Part shown: one piece after another, positions 26,496-35,141 of the stretch
How the letters are laid out: every line of letters begins with the position of its first letter
How positions within the stretch are numbered: the stretch's first letter is position 1
Source: Oscillospiraceae bacterium
Lineage (GTDB): Bacteria; Bacillota; Clostridia; Oscillospirales; Ruminococcaceae
Reading direction: 5' to 3'
Assembly (NCBI GenBank): GCA_017513135.1
Contig: JAFWDH010000001.1
Location: 62,001 to 126,000, forward strand
Length of the DNA: 64,000 nucleotides
Position numbers and translations under genes: made by a program
Notes under the pieces: generated by a model
Databases searched by the model: none
Told to the model about the DNA's origin: nothing
The model's input: the letters and a program-made list of their open reading frames with translations, nothing else

Positions 26496-26801
26496 ATGCA
26501 CGACCACGAACATGAACACATGCATCCCCATACACACGATCACGATCATGATCATGTGCACGGACATACGCACGAGGGAATCGCTGCTTTTGACAGCACG
26601 GAGCAGGCAGTGAGGATCCTCGGATACATGCTGGACCACAACAAATCACATGCAGAGGAACTGCATGAGATCTGCCACAGGCTGGAGGCTACCGGAGAGG
26701 AGAAGGCCGCAGAATATCTCGACAAGGCCGTAGATGCTTTCCGCGACGGAAACTCTCTGATGGAGGAAGCGCTCCGTGCCCTGAACAAAGAGGAGGGATG
26801 A
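26496..26801 (+). CDS. Histidine-rich small protein, probable nickel carrier
   Basis: Protein of 101 residues. His occupies every second position from 2 to 26 (13 His in all), interleaved with Asp, Glu and a few others. A helical domain follows (residues 30-101) rich in Glu, Ala and Leu with three more His. His-rich tails of this kind bind nickel in nickel-enzyme maturation proteins. Being first in an operon with CooT, AcsF and the nickel enzyme AcsB fits nickel storage or delivery. The ATG at 26496 is preceded by GGGAGG; an ATG at 26466 lacks a site. The domain family is not one I can name. Confidence 0.75.
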   Translation: MHDHEHEHMHPHTHDHDHDHVHGHTHEGIAAFDSTEQAVRILGYMLDHNKSHAEELHEICHRLEATGEEKAAEYLDKAVDAFRDGNSLMEEALRALNKEEG

Positions 26802-26804
26802 CGG

Positions 26805-27227
26805 ATGTGTCTTTCCACACTGTACGGAATAAAAAACAATAAAAGAGAAAAGCTCGGAGAGTATATCAGCAACGTGAACGCACGTGACGGCGAGTATGTC
26901 TTCACCGACGTCATGGGCAACGAGTTTTCCCTCAGAGGGATCATCCGTTCCATGGATCTCGTCAGAAACGAGATAGTCATGGAGCTTGAGCAGAAAGACC
27001 CGGTAAGATACGAGATGATCCGCGAGATCTATAATAAATGCTCCGGAAACCAGATGAGAGACGTGTTCGTCAGCAATCCCGAGACCGATGATCCCGAGGA
27101 ATATGTCCGCGACATGCTGAAGGATAAGGAAGTCAGCCTGGAAAGAGAAGATCTTCCGGACGGAACGGTCATAATCGATGCGGATGTGTCCGGACTCAAG
27201 CAGCGGTTCACTTTTTCACCGGACTGA
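26805..27227 (+). CDS. cooT: CooT-family nickel-binding protein with C-terminal extension
   Basis: Protein of 140 residues. The first 65 resemble CooT, a small SH3-like dimer that binds nickel through the N-terminal Met-Cys; here M-C-L-S starts the protein, and T-D-V-M-G-N-E-F-S-L-R-G and I-V-M-E-L-E follow as in the family. About 75 extra residues of charged sequence (M-I-R-E-I-Y, then D-D-P-E-E-Y-V-R-D-M-L) have no counterpart in standard CooT. It starts 3 nt after the His-rich gene. It is likely a nickel chaperone for AcsB and/or CO dehydrogenase. Confidence 0.8.
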   Translation: MCLSTLYGIKNNKREKLGEYISNVNARDGEYVFTDVMGNEFSLRGIIRSMDLVRNEIVMELEQKDPVRYEMIREIYNKCSGNQMRDVFVSNPETDDPEEYVRDMLKDKEVSLEREDLPDGTVIIDADVSGLKQRFTFSPD

Positions 27228-27270
27228 AACGGATCAAAATAGAATCTGATCAATACTACGGAGGCAGTTT

Positions 27271-28044
27271 ATGTCAACATTTACTCTGGCAGTCGCCGGA
27301 AAGGGAGGCACAGGCAAGACCACGATCTGCGGCATGCTGATCGACTGGCTCTGCAAGAACGGAAAGACACCTGTGCTTGCCGTGGACGCGGATGCGAACT
27401 CTAACCTTAACGAGGTGCTCGGAGTCGAGATAGAGCACACGCTCGGAGAGATAAGAGAGATCATAGCATCGGCGGACAATGCGGAGGTGAGCCCCATCCC
27501 CGCCAGCATGAGCAAAAAGGAATTCATGGACGCCAAATTCCATACGGCGCTGATCGAAGATGACGACTTCGATATGCTCGTCATGGGACGCACTCAGGGC
27601 AAGGGCTGCTATTGCTTCGTCAACGACCTTCTCAGCGCTGAGCTCAAGAAGCTTCAGGGCGCCTACAGATACATGATAGTCGACAACGAAGCCGGCATGG
27701 AGCACATAAGCAGAGGAGTGCTTCCTTCTGTCAACGCCATAGTTCTCGTTTCCGACTGTTCAAGAAGAGGCATCCAGGCAGTCAGCAGGATCGCCGAGCT
27801 TGTCAAGGAGGTCGACATCGGGGTCGACCATTCCTACCTGATCGTCAATCGCGCTCCCAACGGTGAGCTGAATGACGGGGTCAGGGAAGAGATTGAAAAG
27901 AGCGGACTCGATCTCATCGGTGTGGTACCGCACGATGAGATGGTGTATGAGTATGACGGGGAGGGAAGGCCGACCGCGAAGCTTCCCGATGATTCTCCCG
28001 CGAGAGCTGCAGTCAACAGGATCGCGGAAAAACTGTTTGCGTAA
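27271..28044 (+). CDS. acsF: Nickel-insertion ATPase AcsF/CooC
   Basis: Cytosolic MinD/SIMIBI-class ATPase of 257 residues. The deviant P-loop G-K-G-G-T-G-K-T-T lies at residues 10-18, followed by V-D-A-D-A-N-S-N and, near 112, M-G-R-T-Q-G-K-G-C-Y-C with a C-x-C pair that binds metal at the dimer interface. Family knowledge: CooC/AcsF drives ATP-dependent nickel insertion into CO dehydrogenase or acetyl-CoA synthase. GGAGG is 7 nt before the ATG. Placed between two nickel proteins and acsDCEB. Confidence 0.93.
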   Translation: MSTFTLAVAGKGGTGKTTICGMLIDWLCKNGKTPVLAVDADANSNLNEVLGVEIEHTLGEIREIIASADNAEVSPIPASMSKKEFMDAKFHTALIEDDDFDMLVMGRTQGKGCYCFVNDLLSAELKKLQGAYRYMIVDNEAGMEHISRGVLPSVNAIVLVSDCSRRGIQAVSRIAELVKEVDIGVDHSYLIVNRAPNGELNDGVREEIEKSGLDLIGVVPHDEMVYEYDGEGRPTAKLPDDSPARAAVNRIAEKLFA

Positions 28045-28125
28045 GACGGACCAGCGTCTTATACGAAGTCATATTTGAAGATTTATATATGACGATGATC
28101 ATATACATCATATGGAGGTAGAAGT

Positions 28126-29067
28126 ATGGCATTTACACGCAAGCCGCAGACTTTCTCCGCTTCGATCAACGAAGTAACGATTGGGACCGGAGACAAGGCT
28201 GTGACAATCGGAGGAGCAAATATCCTGCCCCTCTACACGTTCGATGCTCCGGCCAAGAACAAGGTGGCAGTCGGAGCCGAGATCACCGATACCGGAGTTG
28301 ACCGCACTCTCCCCGGCATCGCTTCCTATTATGAAGGCGCGGAGACGATGGCAGAGATAGCGAAACGGGCTTCAGAGATGCCCGGCGCTGACTTCGTAGC
28401 CCTTGCTCTCAACGGCGCTGACCCCAACGGCGACAACCGCCCTGTGGAAGAATGTGTTGAGATCGCGAAGCAGGTCGCCGATGCGATCGATGTGCCGCTG
28501 GTCATCACCGGTGCGAGAAACGTGGAGAAGGACACCGAGCTCTTCAGCAAACTGGCGGAAGCGCTCCAGGGCAAAAACGTTCTCTTCGTCTCAGCAAGAG
28601 AAGAGAACTACAAGACCGTTGCGGCATCCGCGGTCATGGCTTACGGCAATAAGATCTCAGCGGAATCCGCAGTGGATATCAACCTTGCAAAGCAGCTCAA
28701 CGTGCTGCTTTCCCAGATGGGCATCAAGCCCGAATCATATGTCATGAACGTAGGTTCTGCAGCGGCAGGGTACGGCTATGACTATGTCGCATCGACTCTT
28801 GACAGGGTAAAGGACGCAGCTCTTTCGCAGAATGACGTGATGCTGCAGATGCCGATAATCACCCCTGTGTCCCAGGAATCCTGGGCAGTCAAGGAGTCCA
28901 TCGTGACGGAAGACGATTATCCCGAGTGGGGCGACAGAGAGACCCGCGGTATCGACATGGAAGTCTGCACGGCAGCGGCTGTCATAGCCGGCGGCTCAGA
29001 CGCAGTCATCCTCAGACATCCGCAGTCCGTGGCGACGATCTCAGGCATGATCGCCGATCTGATGTAA
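28126..29067 (+). CDS. acsD: Corrinoid iron-sulfur protein small subunit (CODH/ACS delta)
   Basis: Protein of 313 residues, TIM-barrel fold; forms the heterodimer with AcsC that carries the methyl group to acetyl-CoA synthase. Family features include the N-terminal stretch with I-N-E-V-T-I-G and G-G-A-N-I-L-P-L-Y-T-F-D, and the conserved N-V-G-S-A-A-A-G-Y-G-Y-D-Y region near 205. The 81-nt gap after acsF holds a small hairpin (AAGACG/CGTCTT, 28043-28060) and an AT-rich stretch, possibly an internal promoter. GGAGG lies before the ATG. Confidence 0.95.
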   Translation: MAFTRKPQTFSASINEVTIGTGDKAVTIGGANILPLYTFDAPAKNKVAVGAEITDTGVDRTLPGIASYYEGAETMAEIAKRASEMPGADFVALALNGADPNGDNRPVEECVEIAKQVADAIDVPLVITGARNVEKDTELFSKLAEALQGKNVLFVSAREENYKTVAASAVMAYGNKISAESAVDINLAKQLNVLLSQMGIKPESYVMNVGSAAAGYGYDYVASTLDRVKDAALSQNDVMLQMPIITPVSQESWAVKESIVTEDDYPEWGDRETRGIDMEVCTAAAVIAGGSDAVILRHPQSVATISGMIADLM

Positions 29068-29082
29068 AGGGGGGCTGATTCC

Positions 29083-30405
29083 ATGGCATTAAAAGGACTT
29101 GATATTTTCAAACTTACACCTAAGACCAACTGCAAAGAATGCGGAAACCCCACATGCATGGCCTTCGCCATGAAGGTGGCTCAGGGCGCAGTACCCATTG
29201 AGAAGTGCCCTCATATGTCCGCAGAAGCTCTTGCAACGCTTTCCGAGGCGACGGCGCCCCCGATGAAATCCCTCAAGGTAGGGACAGGCGATGCGGAGCA
29301 TACGCTCGGCGGAGAGACCGTGCTGCACAGACATGAGAAGACGTTTGTCTCTGAGAACCTTTTTGCGGTATCGGTAAACGCGGAGTCGGCAGACGCAGTT
29401 CTTCCCGAGATGGAGAAGATCGATTACGAACGCATCGGCGAGCGCATGTATGTGGAAGCGGTCAATCTCGAATATACCGATAAGGACAGCTATGTTCAGC
29501 TGGTGCAGAAAGCCGCCGGCAAGGGCAGGGTCCTGATCCTCGACGTGAAGGACGCCGAAGCTGCCGAAGCAGCGCTTGAAGTGTGCGCTTCTGAGAAGCC
29601 CATACTCAACGGAGCCACCCCCGACAACTACGCCGCTTTCGTTGAGTTGGCGAAGAAGCACGGCGTCGTACTGGGCGTCGGCGCTCCTGACATCGATTCC
29701 CTGCATGACACCGTTGCTGCGATCGAAGGTCTCGGATACAAGGATCTCGTGCTTGACGTTACCGGACCTACTGTGAAGGATACCTTCGCGAACGCGGTCC
29801 AGGTACGCAGAGCAGCCCTCAAGGACGGCGACCGCACCTTCGGTTATCCGTCCATAGTCGATCTGAAGAAACTCGCTGAGGGCGACCATTACAAGCAGAC
29901 AGCGCTGGCAACGCTCTTCGTCCTCAAGTACGGCTCCATCATCATCATGGAGAACATGTCCTACGCGCAGGCTCTGCCGCTGTACGGCCTGAGACAGAAC
30001 ATCTTTACCGATCCTCAGAAGCCGATGAAGGTGGCACCCGGCATCTATCCGCTCAACGGAGCAGATGAGAACAGCGTATGCGCGACGACAGTCGACTTCG
30101 CTCTTACCTATTTCGTGGTCTCCGGCGAGATGGAGCGCAGTGGAGTTCCCGTGAACCTGCTGATCTCCGACGCGGGCGGCTATTCCGTTCTTACTGCATG
30201 GGCTGCAGGAAAGTTCAGCGCCGGCAGCATCTCAAAGTTCATCAAGGACTATGAGATCGAGGACAAGATAAAGAACAGAACACTTATCATTCCCGGAAAG
30301 GCTGCAGTCCTCAAGGGCGAACTGGAGGAGAGGCTGCCTGACTGGAACATCGTCGTAGCTCCCAACGAGGCGACGAACCTTGTCAAATTCCTGAAAGAAC
30401 TTTAA
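29083..30405 (+). CDS. acsC: Corrinoid iron-sulfur protein large subunit (CODH/ACS gamma)
   Basis: Protein of 440 residues. The N-terminal [4Fe-4S] domain has Cys ligands in C-K-E-C-G-N-P-T-C and K-C-P-H-M (residues 17-45), used to reduce cobalt back to Co(I). The middle TIM-barrel domain and the C-terminal corrinoid-binding domain follow, with the loop I-S-D-A-G-G-Y-S-V-L-T near residue 360 contacting B12. It starts 15 nt after acsD, as expected for subunits made in equal amount. Confidence 0.97.
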   Translation: MALKGLDIFKLTPKTNCKECGNPTCMAFAMKVAQGAVPIEKCPHMSAEALATLSEATAPPMKSLKVGTGDAEHTLGGETVLHRHEKTFVSENLFAVSVNAESADAVLPEMEKIDYERIGERMYVEAVNLEYTDKDSYVQLVQKAAGKGRVLILDVKDAEAAEAALEVCASEKPILNGATPDNYAAFVELAKKHGVVLGVGAPDIDSLHDTVAAIEGLGYKDLVLDVTGPTVKDTFANAVQVRRAALKDGDRTFGYPSIVDLKKLAEGDHYKQTALATLFVLKYGSIIIMENMSYAQALPLYGLRQNIFTDPQKPMKVAPGIYPLNGADENSVCATTVDFALTYFVVSGEMERSGVPVNLLISDAGGYSVLTAWAAGKFSAGSISKFIKDYEIEDKIKNRTLIIPGKAAVLKGELEERLPDWNIVVAPNEATNLVKFLKEL

Positions 30406-30431
30406 TTTAGGATATATAAAGGAGAACGATA

Positions 30432-31217
30432 ATGGGCAAATTTGTAGTCATCGGTGAGCGCATCCACTGCATTTCACCCGTCATCAAGAAGGCGATGGAG
30501 GAGATGAATCCGGAGCCGATCGTCAAGAGAGCTAAGGAGCAGGTCGCGGCCGGCGCCACTTACATTGACGTGAACATCGGACCTGCCGAGAAGAACGGCC
30601 CCGAGCTCATGAAGTGGGCAGTCCAGACCATCCAGGAAGCATGCGACAATATCCCGCTTGCTCTTGACACTTCCAACCGCGCGGCCATAGAAGCCGGGAT
30701 CTCGGTATACAACCGCACGAACGGCAAACCGATCGTCAACTCCGCAGACGCGGGAGACAGGATCGAGAACATCGATCTCGCCGCGGCGAATGACGCCATC
30801 GTAGTCGCTCTGTGCTCAAAGGCCGGCGTTCCCTCCGACAACGACGAGCGCATGGTCTACTGCCAGGAGATGCTCGAACGCGGTATGGAGCATGGCATGG
30901 AAGCGGAAGACATGTGGTTCGATCCGCTCTTCCTCGTCATCAAGGGAATGCAGGACAAGCAGATGGACGTTCTGGAATTCATCGGACAGCTCGCAGACAT
31001 GGGACTCAATTCCACAGGCGGACTCTCCAATGTCTCGAACGGCACTCCGAAGCATATCCGTCCGATACTTGAGAGCGCGACAGTCGCTATGGCGATGAAC
31101 AGAGGCCTCACCTCAGCTATCATGAATCCCTGTGACGCAAGACTGATGGAGACCGTAAAGGCCGCTGACATCATCAAGAACAACTTCCTGTACGCCGACT
31201 CCTTCTTGGAGCTTTAA
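30432..31217 (+). CDS. acsE: Methyltetrahydrofolate:corrinoid iron-sulfur protein methyltransferase
   Basis: Cytosolic TIM-barrel methyltransferase of 261 residues that transfers the N5-methyl of methyl-THF to Co(I) of AcsCD. Motifs: V-I-G-E-R-I-H near the start, the D-V-N-I-G-P motif near 48, L-D-T-S-N near 79 and the pterin-site N-S-A-D-A-G-D near 99, with S-N-V-S-N-G near 200. It is a paralogue of the methyltransferase at 24399-25208 but belongs to the acs operon. GGAG precedes the ATG. Confidence 0.96.
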   Translation: MGKFVVIGERIHCISPVIKKAMEEMNPEPIVKRAKEQVAAGATYIDVNIGPAEKNGPELMKWAVQTIQEACDNIPLALDTSNRAAIEAGISVYNRTNGKPIVNSADAGDRIENIDLAAANDAIVVALCSKAGVPSDNDERMVYCQEMLERGMEHGMEAEDMWFDPLFLVIKGMQDKQMDVLEFIGQLADMGLNSTGGLSNVSNGTPKHIRPILESATVAMAMNRGLTSAIMNPCDARLMETVKAADIIKNNFLYADSFLEL

Positions 31218-31241
31218 ACAAAATATAGAGAGGAAACGATC

Positions 31242-33383
31242 ATGAGCGTTTTAACAGACCTTATCTATGGCGGTTCAAACGCCGTTGCCGGCCTTACTGA
31301 AGGCGCGGTGAACGATGCTATCGCCAAGTACGGGGAAGATAAGCCGGTCAATATGCCCGATACTGCTTATTTTCTCCCCACCATCTACGCCGCAACAGGT
31401 GTAAAGGTCGAGAAACTGGGCGACCTTCCCGCATGCGTCGGAGTTCTGAAGTCACTCATCACCAATCAGGAAGATCTGGGCCAGGCGCTGAATGCCGGCC
31501 TTGCGACAGCAGTAGGCGCTGAGATCCTCGAAGCGCTGAAATATGTCGAGAACGATGCCCCCTATGCAGACGAGCCTGGCATCGGATTCGTACCGGACCC
31601 GATCATCCGCTCCCTCGGTGTACCGCTCGTCACCGGAGACATCCCCGGTGTTGCAGTAGTGCTCGGTGAGGCGGCAGATCCCGCCGATGTGGCAGCCGTT
31701 GTCAGAGATTATCAGGACAAAGGCCTTATGACATTCCTTGTCGGAAAGGTCATAGATCAGATCATCGAGAAGAACGTCAGAGTAGGTCTCGAGTACCGTG
31801 TCATCCCGCTCGGATACGACGTGACTTCCGTGATCCATGTTGTTACCGTTGCCGTCCGCGCCGCCCTTATCTTCGGCGGACTCACGCCCGGCGACCTCCC
31901 CGGACTCCTTGCCTATACAAAGGACAGAGTACCGGCATTCGTCAACACCTTCGGCAATATCGACAGCGTAGTCGTTTCCGCGGGTGCAGGCGCCATCGCA
32001 CTCGGCTTCCCGGTAGTAGTCGACATCGATCTCGGCGAGAACCAGGTCCCCGGCGCTCTGGAATCCGTACTGGATCACACCCAGACAGTCGCCAAGTCCC
32101 TTGAGCTTCGCAACATCAAGGTCAAGGCAAAGGCCGTCTCCCTCCCCGTGAGCTTCGCTTCCGCGTTTGAGGGCGAGATCATCCGCAGACCCAACACCTA
32201 TGTCGAGTTCGACTCCGACCACAACCCCACCTGTGAGCTTCTCACCATGGTCGAGGATCCCGACGAGATCGAGGATCACAAGATCACGATCGAGGGTCCG
32301 GACGTTCCCGAAGGCGCTACCGAGCTCATCCGCATGCCTCTTGCCACCACCGTCAAGGTATACGGCGCCAAGATGCAGAAGGACTTTGAGTCGGTAATCG
32401 AGAGAAGGATCCACACCTGGTTCAACTACATCGAAGGTCTCATGCACACCGGTCAGAGGAACCTGTTCCGCATCCGTATCAGCAAGGACAGCTTCAACGC
32501 CGGTCTGCGCCTGCGCGATCTCGGAGAAGTCCTCTACGGCATGATCATGGATGAATTCGGCTCTGTCGTTGACAAGTGCCAAGTCACCCTTGTGACTGAT
32601 AAAGAGAAGGTCGAGAAGATCCTGGAAGAAGAGGCAATGCCTGTCTACCGCTTCCGTGACAACAGACTTTCATCCCTCAGTGATGAGAGCGTTGATCAGT
32701 ACTACACCTGCATCCTGTGCCAGAGCTTCGCTCCCGCGCACTGCTGCGTAGTAACACCCGAGCGTCTCGGACTCTGCGGCGCTGTTTCCTGGCTCGACGC
32801 GAAGGCCACCTATGAGCTCAACGCCACCGGTCCTTCCCAGCCGATCCCGAAGGAAGGCCTCATCGATGAGAGACTCGGCAAATATGAGTCCGTCAACAAA
32901 ATGGTCGCACAGGCGACTCACGGCGCAGTCGAGAACGTGTCTCTCTACTCGCTGATCGAGGATCCGATGACCAGCTGCGGATGCTTCGAGTGCATCTGCG
33001 GAATCGAGCCTCTGTCCAACGGTGTTGTCATCGTCAACCGTGAGTACTCCGGAATGACGCCCACCGGAATGACATTCGGCGAGCTCGCCTCCATGACCGG
33101 CGGCGGAGTTCAGACCCCCGGATTCATGGGACACGGCCGTCACTTCATCGCTTCCAAGAAGTTCATAAGCGCTGAAGGCGGCACCGCAAGGATCGTCTGG
33201 ATGCCCAAGGAGCTCAAGGAGGACCTCAGGACACGTCTTAACAAGACTGCCAAAGAGACCCTCGGCATCGACGATTTCGTGGATATGATAGGCGACGAGA
33301 CGATCTGCACAGATCCTGAAGAGCTGCTCGCGTTCCTGACAGAAAAGGGACATCCGGCACTCAGCATGGATCCTATCATGTAA
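31242..33383 (+). CDS. acsB: Acetyl-CoA synthase (CODH/ACS beta/alpha subunit)
   Basis: Nickel-iron enzyme of 713 residues that joins a methyl group, CO and CoA into acetyl-CoA. The A-cluster cysteines are all present: Cys490, 493, 502 and 512, with the C579-G-C581 pair that holds the distal nickel. Spacing equals that of the Moorella enzyme (506, 509, 518, 528, 595, 597). The N-terminal domain that docks CO dehydrogenase (about 1-310) is kept, so it is the bacterial long form. No CO dehydrogenase gene is adjacent or elsewhere in the window. Confidence 0.98.
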   Translation: MSVLTDLIYGGSNAVAGLTEGAVNDAIAKYGEDKPVNMPDTAYFLPTIYAATGVKVEKLGDLPACVGVLKSLITNQEDLGQALNAGLATAVGAEILEALKYVENDAPYADEPGIGFVPDPIIRSLGVPLVTGDIPGVAVVLGEAADPADVAAVVRDYQDKGLMTFLVGKVIDQIIEKNVRVGLEYRVIPLGYDVTSVIHVVTVAVRAALIFGGLTPGDLPGLLAYTKDRVPAFVNTFGNIDSVVVSAGAGAIALGFPVVVDIDLGENQVPGALESVLDHTQTVAKSLELRNIKVKAKAVSLPVSFASAFEGEIIRRPNTYVEFDSDHNPTCELLTMVEDPDEIEDHKITIEGPDVPEGATELIRMPLATTVKVYGAKMQKDFESVIERRIHTWFNYIEGLMHTGQRNLFRIRISKDSFNAGLRLRDLGEVLYGMIMDEFGSVVDKCQVTLVTDKEKVEKILEEEAMPVYRFRDNRLSSLSDESVDQYYTCILCQSFAPAHCCVVTPERLGLCGAVSWLDAKATYELNATGPSQPIPKEGLIDERLGKYESVNKMVAQATHGAVENVSLYSLIEDPMTSCGCFECICGIEPLSNGVVIVNREYSGMTPTGMTFGELASMTGGGVQTPGFMGHGRHFIASKKFISAEGGTARIVWMPKELKEDLRTRLNKTAKETLGIDDFVDMIGDETICTDPEELLAFLTEKGHPALSMDPIM

Positions 33384-33401
33384 CAGACCTTATTAATCTG
33401 A

Positions 33402-33426
33402 CATCACCGGGATCTTCCCGGTGATG
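33402..33426 (+). terminator. Terminator-like hairpin between acsB and acsV
   Basis: Perfect 11-bp inverted repeat (CATCACCGGGA and complement) with loop TCT, followed by the short T-rich run TTATTAT. It lies 18 nt before the acsV start. Probably a weak or partial terminator that lowers acsV expression relative to acsB. Confidence 0.6.
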
Positions 33427-33443
33427 TTATTATGGGAGCAAAT

Positions 33444-35126
33444 ATGTACACACTTACCTTCAAAGTCGAAAACCAGCCAAGAGACCTCAAGATCCAGGTG
33501 GAGTCGGGAGAGAACGTGCTGCGCGCGGCACAGAGACTCGGCATAGAGATCGATGCTCCGTGCGCCGGTAACGGCACCTGCGGAAAGTGCCGGGTCAGAC
33601 TGATCTCCGGAGCTCTCGAGATGCCGCAGAATCCCCGCCTTCCGTACGCAGATTACGAGGAGATGTGGAGACTTGCCTGTCAGAGCAAAGTAATAGGGGA
33701 CGCTGTCGTATGGGTGCCCGCGACCGCCAGCGCATTCAAGCAGGATATCGCTACTGCGGACCTTTCCAGTCCCGAGGAACTGGCGCGCTATGAGCGTTCC
33801 ATTGAAGCCATATTCTCATCCGGCCTGTCAAGGACCGGTTTCACGGAAGGATGCGGGATCGCTGTCGATATCGGCACCACGACCGTGACCGCTGCTCTTC
33901 TGGACCTCGGTACCGGAAAGGTGCTCTCAAAAGCCAGCAGGGGCAACGGGCAGATCCGTTACGGAGCGGACGTCATAAACCGCATCATCCAGCAGATGAG
34001 ACCCGGCGGCAAGCAGCGACTTCAGGAGGCGGTGAGGGAGGAAACGGTCATCCCGATCATGGAAGCTCTCTTCCGTGACAGCGGCAGGACTTCGTCCGAT
34101 GTTAAGCGCATCGTCATAGCCGGAAATACGACTATGGAGCATCTGTTCATAGGAGCAGACGGTGACTCAATCAGACTGGAACCGTATGTTCCTGAGTTCC
34201 TTGAACTGACGGGGATAGACGCGCAGACTGCCGGACTTCCCGCACCTCCCGATTCACCCGTGATATTTGCGCCTAACGTGGGAAGCTACGTCGGAGGAGA
34301 TATCACCGCCGGCGTGCTTGATACGCTCCTGTGGAATTCCGATCAGATGACTCTGTTCATCGACCTGGGAACAAACGGGGAGCTTGTGCTCGGAAACAGC
34401 GAGTACATGCTGACATGCGCCTGCTCGGCAGGCCCCGCCTTTGAGGGAGGAGATATCAGCTGCGGAATGAGGGCTACGACCGGAGCAATAGACAGCGTAC
34501 ATATCGATGACGAGACGCTTGAACCTCAGTACACTCTGATCTCCGGCGAAAAGCCCATAGGTATCTGCGGAAGTGGACTGATAGACATAATCAGCGAACT
34601 GTTCCGCACCGGCGCGGTCAACTCAAAGGGAAAGTTCGTCAGAGAGTCGCGCAGGATACGCTATGATGAGTTCGGGGGCAACTACATCGTCGCCTTCGCC
34701 TCGGAGAGCGGCACGGAAAAGGATATCGAACTGACAGAGGGAGACCTGGATAACTTCATCAGGGCAAAGGCAGCCATCTTTTCAGCGATCCGCACGATGC
34801 TCAGTTCTCTGGCAATGAGCGTGGAGGATATCGACAGGGTCATCATAGCGGGAGGCATCGGAAGCGGCATCGACATCGGGAACGCCATAAGCATAGGTAT
34901 GCTGCCGCTCATTCCAATAGAAAAGTATTCATACATAGGAAACTCTTCGCTTACTGGAGCCTGCGCCATGCTGCTCTCGGATGAGGCTACAGACAAGGTG
35001 TTCGATATTGGCCGAAACATGACCTACATAGAGCTCTCAACAGAACCCGGATACATGGACGAGTTCCTGGCGGCGTGTTTCCTGCCTCATACGGACCAGA
35101 GACTGTTCCGGATGGACGAGAACTGA
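33444..35126 (+). CDS. acsV: Corrinoid iron-sulfur protein reductive activator (AcsV/RACo)
   Basis: Protein of 560 residues with an N-terminal [2Fe-2S] ferredoxin domain (C-A-G-N-G-T-C-G-K-C, then a Cys near 75), a middle linker, and an ASKHA ATPase from about 135 with A-V-D-I-G-T-T-T-V, D-L-G-T-N-G-E-L and A-G-G-I-G-S-G. It reactivates oxidised Co(II) AcsCD with ATP. Start chosen at the ATG 33444, where GGGAG precedes it; the ATG at 33432 would overlap this site. It is longer than the paralogue at 22909-24384, and each probably serves its own corrinoid protein. Confidence 0.92.
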   Translation: MYTLTFKVENQPRDLKIQVESGENVLRAAQRLGIEIDAPCAGNGTCGKCRVRLISGALEMPQNPRLPYADYEEMWRLACQSKVIGDAVVWVPATASAFKQDIATADLSSPEELARYERSIEAIFSSGLSRTGFTEGCGIAVDIGTTTVTAALLDLGTGKVLSKASRGNGQIRYGADVINRIIQQMRPGGKQRLQEAVREETVIPIMEALFRDSGRTSSDVKRIVIAGNTTMEHLFIGADGDSIRLEPYVPEFLELTGIDAQTAGLPAPPDSPVIFAPNVGSYVGGDITAGVLDTLLWNSDQMTLFIDLGTNGELVLGNSEYMLTCACSAGPAFEGGDISCGMRATTGAIDSVHIDDETLEPQYTLISGEKPIGICGSGLIDIISELFRTGAVNSKGKFVRESRRIRYDEFGGNYIVAFASESGTEKDIELTEGDLDNFIRAKAAIFSAIRTMLSSLAMSVEDIDRVIIAGGIGSGIDIGNAISIGMLPLIPIEKYSYIGNSSLTGACAMLLSDEATDKVFDIGRNMTYIELSTEPGYMDEFLAACFLPHTDQRLFRMDEN

Positions 35127-35141
35127 GAGGAGGAAGCGGCT

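Noticed and set aside
31452-32582. 376-codon minus-strand frame inside acsB
   Set aside because: Shadow of a highly conserved gene whose A-cluster cysteines confirm the plus-strand reading.
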